DNA of 64,000 bases from Zygnema circumcarinatum. Lineage: Eukaryota > Streptophyta > Zygnematophyceae > Zygnematales > Zygnemataceae. Under the pieces are notes generated by a model. It was not told the origin of the DNA, searched no databases, and was given only the letters and a program-made list of their open reading frames with translations. Made by a program: the position numbers and the translations under genes. The stretch spans positions 5,101,044 to 5,165,043 of the forward strand of contig CM074805.1 in the NCBI GenBank assembly GCA_037447605.1. The letters are read 5' to 3'. Below are positions 1-11,112 of the stretch, in pieces; position 1 is the first letter of the stretch; the number at the start of each line of letters is the position of its first letter.

Positions 1-115
1 CAGCTCCGGTTTCTCTGGCATGGTAAGCCTCCTCTCGCTCCTGCGAATGGTTTCGATGGCCTTCCCCTCTACACACACTCCTTGCAAAGCAGGCTCCTTC
101 TCCACGACATCACGT

Positions 116-370
116 CTAACCCGCGGACCAGTCCCTTAGCGGCAAAGGCACATTTGCAACCCCGATGGTTAAAAGATGTCCAAGTCTCACGATGCCGAGA
201 TTTATGGCAGTTTCAGCCACAACCATCACATCTTCATCCTCTGTCCTTCTATAATGAAGATTATACAGGCCTCCCTTCTCATACCCCTCAAACAGCCGCT
301 TCCCCGTCACTGCGTGAGTAGCTACGCAAGACTTCTCCTTGAACGTGATCTCGTACCCCCTCTTACACAC
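116..370 (-). pseudogene. Copia gag-pre-integrase region
   Basis: The segment KGGLYNLHYRRTE followed by LGIVRLGH resembles the GAG-pre-integrase domain, which carries the zinc-binding His residues ahead of the integrase core. It is the last recognisable part of this element before the window edge. Confidence 0.55.
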
Positions 371-413
371 CTGGCTATGGACATGAAGTTACATTTCAGC
401 TGGGGGGTGTAGA

Positions 414-689
414 TTACATCACCCGATACAGCAGCTCCTCCTCTCTTCTTAGTAGATGGCGAGCGTCTCCGAGAATCATCTTGACTACTCCACCCTTCGT
501 GACTGTCACTCCCTCTCCGGTTGCCGAGTGAACAAATCGAGTCTTCTCCAGCGTGTCCAACGTGGAGAACATCTGCTTGTCGCCACACATGTGTGTGGAA
601 GCGCCTGAATCGATCAACCAGGGCCACTTCAGATCCTGAACCTGGATCTTCCCAACAAAGTCAGAACCTTCGGGCCTTTCAGCCATCAT
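414..689 (-). pseudogene. Copia aspartic protease region
   Basis: Contains WLIDSGASTHMCGD, the DSGAS active-site signature of copia proteases, about 25 residues into the frame. It follows the zinc knuckle in the order gag, protease, integrase expected for Ty1/copia. The downstream VLY-PG region typical of the family is degraded. Confidence 0.75.
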
Positions 690-809
690 TAGATTGGTCT
701 CATTCGACCCTCTGCATTCGGTGCTCTTGTGACCTCGCTTCTTGCACTTGAAGCAGATCCCCTTGAAGCCTTTCTTCTCCTTCTTGCCGAATGCCGGCGC
801 GCCTCCTCC

Positions 810-1094
810 TCACCGATCTTGGGGACTCTTGTTCTTGTAGCAGTCTGCCGAGTAGTGGCCAGTCTTGCCACACGTGTAGCACGCTCCCGCAGGGCGTTCT
901 CCTCGGTCCGACTTTGGCGCACCTCCTCTTCGGTCTTGTCGTGAGTGCAGCGCTAGCACCTTCTCCTCGGTGCTCCCGGTGTCTTGGACGGTGTCCTCCT
1001 CCTTGATCCTCCGCTTCACTTGCTCAAGGGTCATTTTCGAGTTCGTTAGGACAGTCCTAAGCGCTGCGACTGCTACATCAAATCTGGAGGTCAA
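810..1094 (-). pseudogene. Copia gag, zinc-knuckle region
   Basis: Carries a CCHC zinc knuckle, CYTCGKTGHYSADC (C-X2-C-X4-H-X4-C), the RNA-binding motif of retroelement Gag, preceded by a basic, charged stretch. It belongs to the same minus-strand element as the gag start at 1671 but in a different frame, so at least one frameshift separates them. Confidence 0.75.
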
Positions 1095-1272
1095 TCCCCC
1101 TAAGAACTGGCTGATCTTATGGTCACTCTCTAACGGTTTCTGTAGAGCTATGAACCTCTCATCAAGGTATCAAGCACGACCATATATTCACTCCGGTTTC
1201 TCATCGAAGTCATCTCTTCATCTTCCCAGGCTGCGTGTAAGGGCGCTCACTATCGTGGCGTTATCCTTTACA

Positions 1273-1671
1273 TCATACATCTCTTCTAAAAGCGCACCTC
1301 CATAGCATGTGAGGTGCGAGATCATCTGGCATGGACGAAGGACTTCCCCTCACACTCATGACGATCTGGGTGAGCGCTTTGTTGTCCTTGGCACTCCATC
1401 TGGCGAGCACCACTTCGTGTTCCGACTGCTGCTCCGCCATGGCTCCCTCCGGTAGCACCGGTGCCTTGATGGTGCCGTTGACGTACCCCAACAGTCCCTT
1501 GCCCACGAGCAAAGGAACCAGCCGCCATCTCCACCCTTTGTAGTCTTGACCGTCGAATGCGGGAATGCTGAACTTCACGTGGTCCTCGTCGCCACCATTG
1601 GCTCTGATACCACTTGTTGGAGTCTGGATCTGCTCGCTGTTCCCGGCGCCACCTCGCGTGTCGCCCTCCAT
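1273..1671 (-). pseudogene. Copia gag, N-terminal half
   Basis: Encodes a copia-type Gag start. The ATG chosen at 1671 begins MEGD, which is also seen in the copies at 2961 and 62931. Residues encoded over the primer-binding site read PTSGIRA, followed by a conserved HVKFSIP segment and an F-DGQDYKGW motif typical of the copia Gag/UBN2 family. A later KDNKALTQIVMSVRGSP segment is shared with 63112-63340. The frame breaks near 1273 and gag continues in other frames toward 1090. The start codon lies 56 bases upstream of the LTR end, so translation would begin inside the LTR. Confidence 0.7.
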
Positions 1672-2554
1672 TGGAACTCCGGTTCCCACCGATGAACATC
1701 TTCTCTCTCTCACTCTATCTCACTTCACTCATAGCCATAACTCACAGGGGGAATGAGCAGCGAGGCGAGCGCGGCGGAAATCACACCTGCAGAGGTATAG
1801 GAAGCTCCGCGGCTCTAAAACTCCTTTATAATAGAATGTCACCACATGATTCTCCCTCTCACTATTTACTTCTCCCTTACTCACTGCCTTTAGAGCACAA
1901 GCGAGGGGCAGCCCGGCCAACACGGCGAGGCCTGAGAATAAGTCCGGGGACTCTGATGGTCTAATGTGGTTATCCTTCATAACAAAGCTAAACCTATATA
2001 CAGCCATGGCGTGTTACGTGACATCTTCCTTGTTGACCGATGTCACGTCGTACCCTCATCGTTCGGCGGCAGTGCAGCGTTGGCATCCGGCTTTGCGGTC
2101 TTTTCGCAAACCTCGCCCGGCCACCGACCTGGTCAGTGCGTCAAAATCACCGTCGCCGCCCATCACCAGACATGCCGTCCGTTCGGCGAGCTTCCGCGCC
2201 TTACCCCGTCCGTACGCGTCGCGCCAGCAATGATATTTCGTTCGCGCACACGTACACATTAGCGAGTCGCTGACGAAATCTCAAAATTAAATGCATTTCG
2301 CGCCGTTCACACTTGTCGCGTGGGCTGGCGACTCGGTCTCCTCATATTAGATTGGCCTGCGTCGGAAGTCGCGGACGCACTAAAGTGCAGCCCAGTTCGC
2401 CGGCCTCGCCGACATCCTCGCCAGCGTCACGGGCCACCGACATTTAGCCCGACCGTATTTCACAGGAACACTACTAGTAGATCTCATGTTTCCCCAGCGA
2501 GGACCACAACAATGTTAGTGTGAACCCGTACAATGTCTAACTATAGCACTGCAC
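1615..2554 (-). repeat. Copia LTR (inner copy)
   Basis: About 940 bp. On the minus strand it aligns with the rightmost 660 bases of the window (63342-64000), including the stretch around 2514-2545 and its counterpart 63354-63400. The 3' end (CCAACA, 1620-1615) abuts the primer-binding site. The 5' end lacks a clean TGTTAG start. Confidence 0.7.
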
Positions 2555-3189
2555 TACTTGATCCATTGTCTTTCATCATACATCCTCTAGCCTTCCATGA
2601 GGAGGTTTCGGATCATACAGCATAAGGATGGACTTCCTCTGCAGCTCATAACTACAATGCTAGCGTCGAGGGGCTTTGTTGTCCTTGGCCTTCCATCGAT
2701 GCAGCCGCGTGGAGTGCTTTCAAGCTGCTCCGGCCCAGAGGCTCAACGGTAACTCCAGCATGCCAATCTTTGCCATCAACGTATCAAAGCAACCCTTTGC
2801 TAAGCAAAGGCACCAACCTCCATCTCCGCGGCTTTGTAATCCGCCTTCGAGCGGTATCTTTGAGACTTGGCGTGGTCCTCCGGTCTCCATGAGCTCGATG
2901 CCACTTGTTGGTGGGGACTCACCTTGCTGTGCGCGACTTCTCCACTCGCATCACCTTCCATGAGTTCAGCGTTCCAATCGATGATGACATTTCCCAAACT
3001 CTCACGTTCACTCTACTAGCCCATTTTACTCTGAGTGAACCTCTCGGAATATGCACAGCGGGTGCAGAGGATGGGAGAAAGCTCTGGAAGCTCTAAAACT
3101 CCTTAATAATAATCTTATCAACACAAAATAGAGTCCCCTCTCAAATAGCCCAATAAACTCAAAAAGCCCACTACCTCGCGGCACAAGCA
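2555..3189 (-). mobile_element. Older copia fragment (outer copy): LTR end plus gag start
   Basis: On the minus strand, a 3' LTR portion (3189 to 2906, cut by the N gap) leads into a degraded primer-binding site and gag sequence. The start codon at 2961 begins MEGDASGE, like the copy at 62931. The gag is interrupted near 2555 by the inner copia LTR. The same gag/LTR junction recurs in opposite orientation at 63342, so the two window ends share a nested structure. Confidence 0.65.
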
Positions 3190-3289
3190 NNNNNNNNNNN
3201 NNNNNNNNNNNNNNNNNNNNNNNNNNNNNNNNNNNNNNNNNNNNNNNNNNNNNNNNNNNNNNNNNNNNNNNNNNNNNNNNNNNNNNNNN
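3190..3289. other. Assembly gap of 100 N
   Basis: Exactly 100 N, the conventional length for a gap of unknown size. It separates copia sequence on the left from the telomere-like array on the right, so the physical linkage of 1-3189 to the rest is not proven by sequence. Confidence 0.99.
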
Positions 3290-5440
3290 CCTAAAACCCT
3301 AAAAAACCTTAAAACCCTAAAACCCTAAAAACCCTAAAACCCTAAAAACCCTAAAACCCTAAAAACCCTAAAACCCTAAAAACCCTAAAAACCCTAAAAC
3401 CCTAAAACCCTAAAACCAAAACCTCCTGGGGTAAAACCCTAAAACTTAAAAACCCCTAAAACCCTAAAAAACCCTAAAACCCTAAAACCCTAAAACCTCA
3501 AAACCCTAAAACCCTAAAACCCTAAACCCTAAAAACCCTAAAACCCTAAACCCTAAAACCCTAAAAACCCTAAAACCCTAAAACCCTAAAAAACCCTAAA
3601 AACCCTAAAAAACCTAAAAACCCCAAAAACCCCAAAAAACCAAAAAAACCTAAAAACCCAAAAAACCCTAAAAACCCCAAAAACCCTAAAAACCCCAAAA
3701 ACCCTAAAAAACCTAAAAAAAAACCCCAAAAACCCCAAAAACCCTAAAAAACCCTAAAACCCTAAAACCCTGGGAAAACCCTAAAAACCCTCCTAAAAAC
3801 TTCTGCAAAAACCCTAAAACCCTAAAACCCTAAAAACCCTAAAACCCTAAACCCTAAAACCTTGCAAAACCCTCCTAAAACCCTAAAAACCTCCTAAAAG
3901 TAAAACCCTAAAACCCTAAAACCCTAAAAACCCTAAAAACCCTAGTAAAAACCCTAAAAACCCTAAAAACCCTAAAACCCTAAAACCCTAAAAACCCTAA
4001 AACCCTAAAACCCTCAAAACCCTAAAAACCCTAAAAAACCCCTAAAAACCCTAAAAAACCCTAAAAACCCTAAAAAAAAACCCTAAAAAAAAACCCTAAA
4101 AACCCTAAAAACCCTAAAAAACCCTAAAAAAACCCTAAAAAAACCCTAAAAAAAACCCTAAAACCCTAAAACCCTAAAACCCTAAAACCCTAAAACCCTA
4201 AAACCCTGGGAAAACCCTAAAACCCTAAAACCCTAAAACCCTAAAAACCCTAAAACCCTAAAACCCTAAAAACCCTAAAACCCTGGGAAACCCTTAAAAA
4301 CCCTAAAAACCTTAAAACCCTAAAACCCTAAAAACCCTAAAAACCCTAAAACCCTGGGGTAAAAACCCTAAAACCCTAAAACCCTAAAACCCTAAAAACC
4401 CTAAAACCCTAAAACCCTAAAACCCTAAAACCCTAAAACCCTAAAACCCCAAAACCCTAAAACCCTAAAACCCTAAAACCCTCTAAAACCCTAAAAACCC
4501 CAAAACCCTAAAACCCTAAAACCCTGGGTAAAACCCTAAAAACCCTAAAACCCCAAAACCCTAAAACCCTAAAACCCTAAAACCCTAAAACCCTAAAACC
4601 CTAAAAACCCTAAAACCCTAAAACCCTAAAACCCTAAAACCCTAAAACCCTAAAAACCCTAAAACCCTAAAACCCAAAACCCTAAAACCCTAAAAAACCC
4701 TAAAACCCTAAAACCCTAAAACCCTTGGGAAAACCCTAAAACCCTAAAACCCTTAAAAACCCTAAAACCCTAAAACCCTAAAACCCTAAAACTCCCAAAA
4801 CCCTAAAAACCCTAAAACCCTAAAACTCCTAAAACTCTAAAAACCCTAAAAACCCCAAAACCCTAAAACCCTAAAACCCTGGGGTAAAAACCCCTAAAAC
4901 TCAAAACCCTAAAACCCAAAACCCCAAAACCCTAAAACTCCTAAAACCCTAAAAACCCTAAAACCTCTAAAACCCTAAAACCCTAAAAACCCTAAAACCC
5001 TAAAAACCCTAAAAACCCTAAAACCCTAAAAACCCTAAAACCCTAAAACCCTAAAACTCCTAAAACCCTAAAACCCTAAAAACCCTAAAACCCTAAAAAC
5101 CCTAAAACCTAAAACCCTAAAACCCTAAAACCCTAAAACCCTAAAACCCTAACAACAACCCTAACAACCCTAAAACCTTAGAAACCTAAAACCCTAAACC
5201 CTAACAACCCTAAAACCCTAAAACCCTAAAAACCCTAAAAACCCAAAAACCCTAAAACCCTAAAAACCCTAAAAACCCTAAAAAACACTTTCCCCTCGTC
5301 TTTTCCCTCTTTTCTCTCCTTCTAAAAACCCTAAAAACCCTAAAAACCCTAAAAACCCTAAAAACCCTAAAAACCCTAAAACCCTAAAAACCCTTAAAAC
5401 CCTAAAAACCCTAAAAACCCCTAAAAACCCTAAAAACCCT
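3290..5440. repeat. Telomere-like array, (CCCTAAAA/CCCTAAAAA)n
   Basis: About 2.15 kb of mixed 8-bp CCCTAAAA and 9-bp CCCTAAAAA units. Variants carry extra A residues, CCCC for CCCT, and TGGG interruptions. The complementary strand reads TTTTAGGG, the Chlamydomonas-type telomere repeat. The orientation (CCCTAAAA on the + strand) would put a chromosome end to the left, exactly where the N gap lies. A 45-bp pyrimidine-rich block (5286-5330) interrupts the array and recurs exactly at 6309-6353. Confidence 0.9.
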
Positions 5441-6345
5441 TTTCCCTCGTTTCCCTCTTTTCTCCCTTTTCCCCCTTTTCCCTCTTTTTTCCTTTTCCCC
5501 CGTTTCCTTCTTTTCCCTCTGTTCCCTCTTTTCACTCATTTCCCGGTTTACCCTCATTTCCCGGTTTTCCCTCATTTCCCGGTTTTCGCTCATTTCCCGG
5601 TTTTCCCCCTTATCCCCCTTTTTCCTCCTTTCCCTCTTTTCTCTTCTTTCCCTCTTTTCCCTCTTTTCCCTCTTTTCCGTCTTTTTTTTCGTTTTTCCTG
5701 TTTTCCCATCTTGTCCCTCTTTTCCTCCTTTTCCCCCTTTTCCCTCTTGTCCCTCTTTTCCCTCGTTTCCCTTTTTCCCCTCTCTCCCGTTTCCTCTCTT
5801 TCCCTATTTTTCCCTCGTCTCTCCCTTTTCCCTCTTTTCCCTCGTTTCTCTCTTTTCCCTCTTTTCCCTCTTTTCCTACTTTTCCCTCTTTTCCCCCGTT
5901 TTCCTCTTTTCCCGCCTTTCCCTTTTTTCCTCTTTTCCCTCTTTTGCCTCTTTTTCCTCTTTTCTCTCTTTTCCCTCTTTTCCCTTTTTTCCCTCGTTTT
6001 ACCTCTTTTCCCTCTTTTCCCTCGTTTTCCTCTTGTCCCTCTTTTCCCTCTTTTCCCATTTTTCCCTCGTTTCCCTCTTTTCCTTCTTTTCGCTCTTTTT
6101 TCTTTTTTCCTTCTTTTCCCTCTTTTCCCCTTTTCCCCTTTTTCCCTCCTTTCCCTCTTTTCCCTTTTTCCCGTCCTTTCCCTCTTTTCCCTCTTTTCCC
6201 TGTTTTCCCTCTTTTCGTTCTTTTCCCTCTTTTCCCTATTTTCCCTTTTTCCCCTATTTTCCCTCTTTTCCCTCTTTTTCCTGTTTTCCCACTTTTCCGT
6301 TCTTTTCCCACTTTCCCCTCGTCTTTTCCCTCTTTTCTCTCCTTC
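5441..6345. repeat. CCCTCTTTT-type pyrimidine satellite
   Basis: About 0.9 kb of degenerate 9-11 bp units of the form CCCTCTTTT with variants (CCCTCGTTT, CCCCCTTTT). Both ends pass into CCCTAAAAA-type sequence, so the satellite is embedded in telomere-like DNA. Long open frames on both strands here (Lys/Gly/Arg- or Phe/Pro/Ser-rich) are a by-product of the repeat and are not genes. Confidence 0.9.
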
Positions 6346-6366
6346 TAAAAACCTTAAAAACCTGGG

Positions 6367-6578
6367 ATATATCGCAGATTGATTCGAGTGCAATTTATTG
6401 TTATATATCATAGGTCTATATTAGTGCAGAATACGGGATATATCACAGAGGGATTTGAGTGCAATTTATTCCTATATATTGCAAGGGGATTCTAATGCAG
6501 AATATCAAGATATATCACAGAGTGATTTGAGTGCAACTTATTGTTATATATCGCAGAGGGGTTCTAGTGCAATTCCGA
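6367..6578. repeat. Six tandem 36-bp units (three 72-bp dimers)
   Basis: The word ATATATC or ATATATT starts at 6367, 6403, 6438, 6474, 6510 and 6546, a period of 35-36 bp. Odd units share GATTTGAGTGCAA-like cores. Even units share TTCTAGTGCA/ATTCTAATGCAG-like cores, giving a 72-bp higher-order period. It follows directly on the telomere-like sequence, as a subtelomeric satellite would. The 6579-6876 stretch to its right shows nothing recognisable. Confidence 0.85.
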
Positions 6579-6876
6579 GCAAAGGCATGAAAACCCTAGA
6601 AACCCACTAACAAGCGCTGATTTGCTCTCACAAAATACACTGTAGCTACTTAGAATCGACACTTGCAAGATGACCATGTTTAGAATGGGAATGCTTTATT
6701 CTATTGTGAATCTGAAAATGTACAATTATGATGCCTACCATTCAAAGTCATGACTTGAATAGGACGTGCACCAGCGGCGCCCATACTTTACATCATCTGC
6801 ATGACGATGAAGCCACCGTATATGTCACTTTTGCCCAGCTACAAAACTTCAGCCACGGTCAACAAATGTTTCCTTG

Positions 6877-7994
6877 TCAGTTGCCATCTAGGTCTCCCTT
6901 CAACCGATCCCACGGTTCGCTACGTACGCTAAATGCTCGATGGGCCAACGCTTTCCGCTTCTCAAACATGTCCCGCCGTCGGCGACTCTCCGCTCGATCG
7001 ACCAATCCCGCCCTGATGAAAAGTTGCTTCGCGGTCTCCCTGTGCCCAAGAAGCTCTTCGACCTCTGCTGTTTCCTGCACAGCCCCACCAAAACAATTTA
7101 TTGGAGAAGACTGTCTCCCACAAGTCCAAACTCTTCTGTATAAATGCATGTGTCACGTATTGTCGCCTGGGCACACTGCATAAATCCACTACCCTCAAAC
7201 CCCTTTCTAAGAAAACTAAGGGTTTTTAGGCTTCATTTCGTTCAAGAAGAAAAAGGGCCTCGTCTGCCAGGAAACTCACTTGGAGGACTGCCGCGTTGTT
7301 GGGCTCTGCCGTTAACGCAAGTGCCAGCAACTCCCGCGCTTCCTGCAGGTTTCCATGCAGTTGTCGTTCCAATCGGGCGTACGCCTGTCACCACTCCCCC
7401 AACCTCCAATCAACGCAACAGCATTGTCTTCAACCAGACAATGACCACTTACCAACCTAATAAGTAGCTCAACTGAAGCGACGAGGTGTACGATCGTCAT
7501 ACAAAATAAATCACTGCATCAATCCAATCACGGGCAAGTAGATACACAGATCCCCTACTACGGAGTAGTGCTCTCCAAGATAAACTGCCTCTCCCTACTA
7601 TGTTGAATGCTGTAGTCTCCATCTCTTAACTCCATTCCATTCCTGTATGAAACGAAACGCATACGAAATCCCTCCGCTCTTTCTGAACTTTCAATGATTT
7701 GTCCGCAATCTGTTTGCAGCTGATGTCTTCTACCTTACAGGTGATGACTTCTTTATTCGATACTACTCCCATTTAAGTCGGAACCGAATTGCCATGATAA
7801 GTCAGACATTGCAGGCACTTCACGATAAAAGTTGATTCTCGAACAGGAAGACTACAATGTCGCAGAGACATTCATAGCCATCCTAGCAAGAGACGAGTGG
7901 GAACTGGAAGAGAATAACTGCCATAAAGAGGATCAAACATCAAGGTGTGGCTTTTGCGGCAAAAACCAACCTTGCTATGGATGCCAATTTAAGG

Positions 7995-8025
<31 letters not shown>

Positions 8026-10711
8026 CTAAAACAATACCCCGTCTGATATCCATAAGTCTTCCCCTATGCCGCACATCTAAACTTCATTGCATACAAACTG
8101 CCGTCAGAGGCATGCACTACAAGCTCACCTGCAAACAGGCGACATCGGCAGGCGCAAGCTCCAACACTCTCCTCAACAACCGACGTGCTTCGTCCAGATT
8201 CCCTACTCTCTGCTCCATCAGTGCCCAAGCCTGAATCCTCCAAAATTCCCATGGCACATCTGTTCAAAAAGAAAGAGAGAGAGTCTTTTGCGTACAGGAA
8301 CACACTAATCACCATTGACAACGCCTCGTGGCATTACGAGTTCTTCGAATTTCGCCCAAGCGAAAGTCGAGGGGCGAAAGTCGAGGAATTCAAAAAAAAA
8401 GAAAGCAGCAAGCCAGGGCAGCTAAGGAATTTCTTCAGCTTTTTTTAAATGAATTAGCTAGCTGCGAAGAGAACCTAAAACAGCAGTCATGGTGTTGGCC
8501 AACAATTCGACATCGCAGCAGTTGAAATGTAAGCACAAAATGACTTCAAGCAAAGGAATTCATGTCAAGGCCTGCCCTTATGCTCCAACACACGCACACC
8601 AATGCTCTAGAAACAGTTTGCATCATGCCATAACAGCCGAGATATGCCTCGAAAAAACTCCAAGGCTTGTGTTAGAGAAACTTCCCCGCGTAATAGCTCA
8701 AGGACCCTTTCCTCAACTGCATAACTGCGCCATGCAAAGCTGCTAGGAATTGCATCACGTGAGGATGCACATAATCTAAGGCTAGCTTTCCACAATGCTG
8801 GGGTACAGGATGGCTAGCAGCATTCGCTGGAAGCCCAACTTCCAAAGTCATGCAGCGCTGCAATTGCTGACAGGCGCGTCTGCAGCAGCAATAGCCGCGC
8901 ACTTTGATCATAAGGAAATGAAGGACTGAAAAGGTGCCTACCCACCTGCCAAGCATAGACTGCCTGCGGAGCTACATCTACACAGTGCTGGTAAAGCTGT
9001 CGAGCCTTTCTCCAGCCTTCTTGGGTGTTCATCCGTCCTTCATGATGAGCCCACGCCTGCGTGAATGAAAACTTTCCCAGTAAATAGCAACCAATTATAA
9101 TCATGGCATCTTCCTTTCAGATCCCGACAGTTATCCGTATCGCTTACCACCACTTTCTAACTCACCTGCAGTGTATGGATATTGTTGGGCGTGACTTGTA
9201 AAGCTCGACGAAACAGTGACCGCATGCGCTTAACATTTCCAAGCTCTGCCTCCATTACTCCCCAAGCCTGCGTCCACCCCTCTCAACCTCTGTATGCGTT
9301 GTTTACATTACGGTCCACATAATCTCCTATGCAGACAAACTCTGCTTGTCTCACCATTCTGACCCATTCCAGTTTTGTAAAATCCCTGTTTTCCAACCGG
9401 AGAAGCTCGATAAGCTCAAAAACCTAACAGCCGAAAACAAACGTTGACTAATGCAACTTTCCCTAGATAACGAATGCGCCTTTTCTATCAACAGCCGACA
9501 AGTTCTACTCCGTCAGCATTCAAAGAGTGCACGCCCCAAAAGCAGCAAGGAGAGATTCCATGCTTTTGCGAGTGTCCAGCACCTGCCAACAGACGACGTC
9601 GTACGGAGCGGCCTGCGCCGCCCGGCGGAAGTAGGTCCGCGCGAGGCCCCAGTTGTGCGGCGCCTTCTCGAGGAGCGCGCGCGCGTGCAGGACGGGGGCG
9701 CTGCGCGGCCGCAGCCGCTCCGCGCGGACCAACAGCTCCCGCGCGCGCGCCCACTGCCCGCACCGCTTCTCCAGCATCGCCCACGCGTGCAGGCCCACTA
9801 CCTCAGCTTCCACCACTTCCGCACTCCTTTCCCCACTAGTCTGCATTGAATATGCCCAAACCACGTCCCTTACGACTGCATCCTTCATCCTACTTTTCTA
9901 CCAAGCTCACAAGTCAAACCTTGTTGCAGACATTAGAAGGAAGTCCTTTACTCGAGTCTTTCACAGCTGAGAGTAAAATTTTCATCACCAGGTCCCATTA
10001 CTTGCTACTTGACTTTATGTTTATGAAGTCACTCACTCTCTGAGCTATTTGAAGTGCTTTCTTAAATAGCTGACGGGCCCTGTCCGCCTGCCCATCATGT
10101 CCTTCCAGAGTGGCGAAGGCCTGCAACGCTCGGATGTATCTCGAACCACTCTCCCGCCAATACTCGAACACCTGAATGCTTTGTTCATAACGGCTGCGTG
10201 CAGCTTGAATATTTCCTGCTTCCCCAAAAAGCCATTCAGAGCTCTGGCTCGCTTGCTCTCACTCACAATCACTCAGAATCACTTCAGAAAGCTTTAGTGC
10301 AGTCTCCGTGTAACGTTTGATCTTTGCCCAACCTAACAAAATACAAATGGGTATGCGTGCAAGTTTATGAGCTAGCTTACCTTACGCGAAGAATTCATCC
10401 AAAATTTAGTAAACCAGTACATATCACAAACCTCATGTTTACTTGGAAACCTACGAGGACAGCGTGTTGTACTTGACAGCATGCTGCACTGCATATGAGC
10501 CCTAGTTTCGTGAGGGCCACATCTCACCAGACTTGCGCTCCAGCTGTGCGTAGTGCACCCACATATTCGCGTTCAACGGATGCTCCCTGATTAACTGCAG
10601 CATGTCCACTTTCACCCACAGACCGCCATTTAGCACAGGCTCTTTCATCACCAGAACATCGTCACCCTTACGCAAAACAACGCCATAACAAGCGCCCTTC
10701 AATAGCTCCAC
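6877..10711 (-). CDS. HAT/half-TPR repeat protein, HCF107/MBB1-like
   Basis: Probably a plastid RNA-stabilising helical-repeat protein of the HCF107/MBB1 class, which protects or processes specific chloroplast mRNAs. Repeats of the form AW-x-x-E-x-x-x-G-N-x-x-x-AR-x-L-x-x-x-L fill separate exons on the minus strand: about 10251-10047, 9835-9583 (two repeats), 9267-9166, 9056-8946, 8230-8129, 7384-7280, and a last exon 7074-6877 ending in a stop. Several exons are 102-111 bp, in phase 0, each holding about one 34-37 residue repeat with GT-AG borders. An upstream repeat segment (HYAQLERKSG) ends at a donor near 10528. The true N terminus was not found; the open region 11113-12006 may supply it. 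Repeat-family assignment is firm; the HCF107/MBB1 assignment is inference. Confidence 0.7.
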
Positions 10712-11112
10712 CTACTCTGACCTAAGCTATTTCGCTACCTTCAGTGAGATGACGCGCTACTACCCAACAACTAGCACCAAACCATGCTCATGAAAAGACC
10801 CTGCAACTGAGTGTGTACAAGGGTCAATTTCATGCAAATGGACTTGTAAAGACCTAAGCAGGAGGGTACAACTTGAGAGATTTGAATAATAGCGGCACAA
10901 TGCATTACCGGCAGGCAACGAAAGTTCGAATAAGTTTCAGTTTGAACTCAGTTTCTCGGCAAACATAAGCAATTTCTAGTGGTTAAGTCTGGCGCAGCTT
11001 GTCGATGGATGGTGACATGGACGTTCGAGAGCCATTTGCTAGACATTCATGAGATGCATAACTCGAAATACCGACAACTGCAGATATGCCTATTTGACGT
11101 TCTGGCTAACAT

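Larger units (their letters stand above)
1..2554 (-). mobile_element. Ty1/copia retrotransposon, 5' part (inner copy), runs off the window edge
   Basis: Read on the minus strand, an LTR (about 2554 to 1615) is followed by a tRNA-iMet-type primer-binding site (TGGTATCAGAGC, 1612-1601). Then come gag, a zinc knuckle, an aspartic protease and a gag-pre-integrase region, ending at the window edge. The body is broken by frameshifts into at least four reading frames, so it is a dead copy. The LTR ends in CCAACA just before the primer site. Its start is eroded and was placed by similarity to the LTR beginning at 63342. The element sits inside an older copia gag fragment (2555-2965). Confidence 0.8.

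Noticed and set aside
5278-6413. Long Lys/Gly/Arg-rich and Phe/Pro/Ser-rich open frames
   Set aside because: They are translations of the CCCTCTTTT satellite in several frames and both strands, with no independent coding signal.
6367-6578. CRISPR array
   Set aside because: Units are directly adjacent tandem repeats without unique spacers, in a eukaryotic context.
9451-9849. Plus-strand Arg/Ala/Pro-rich frames
   Set aside because: Antisense of the HAT-repeat exon 9583-9835, whose minus-strand translation fits the repeat family.
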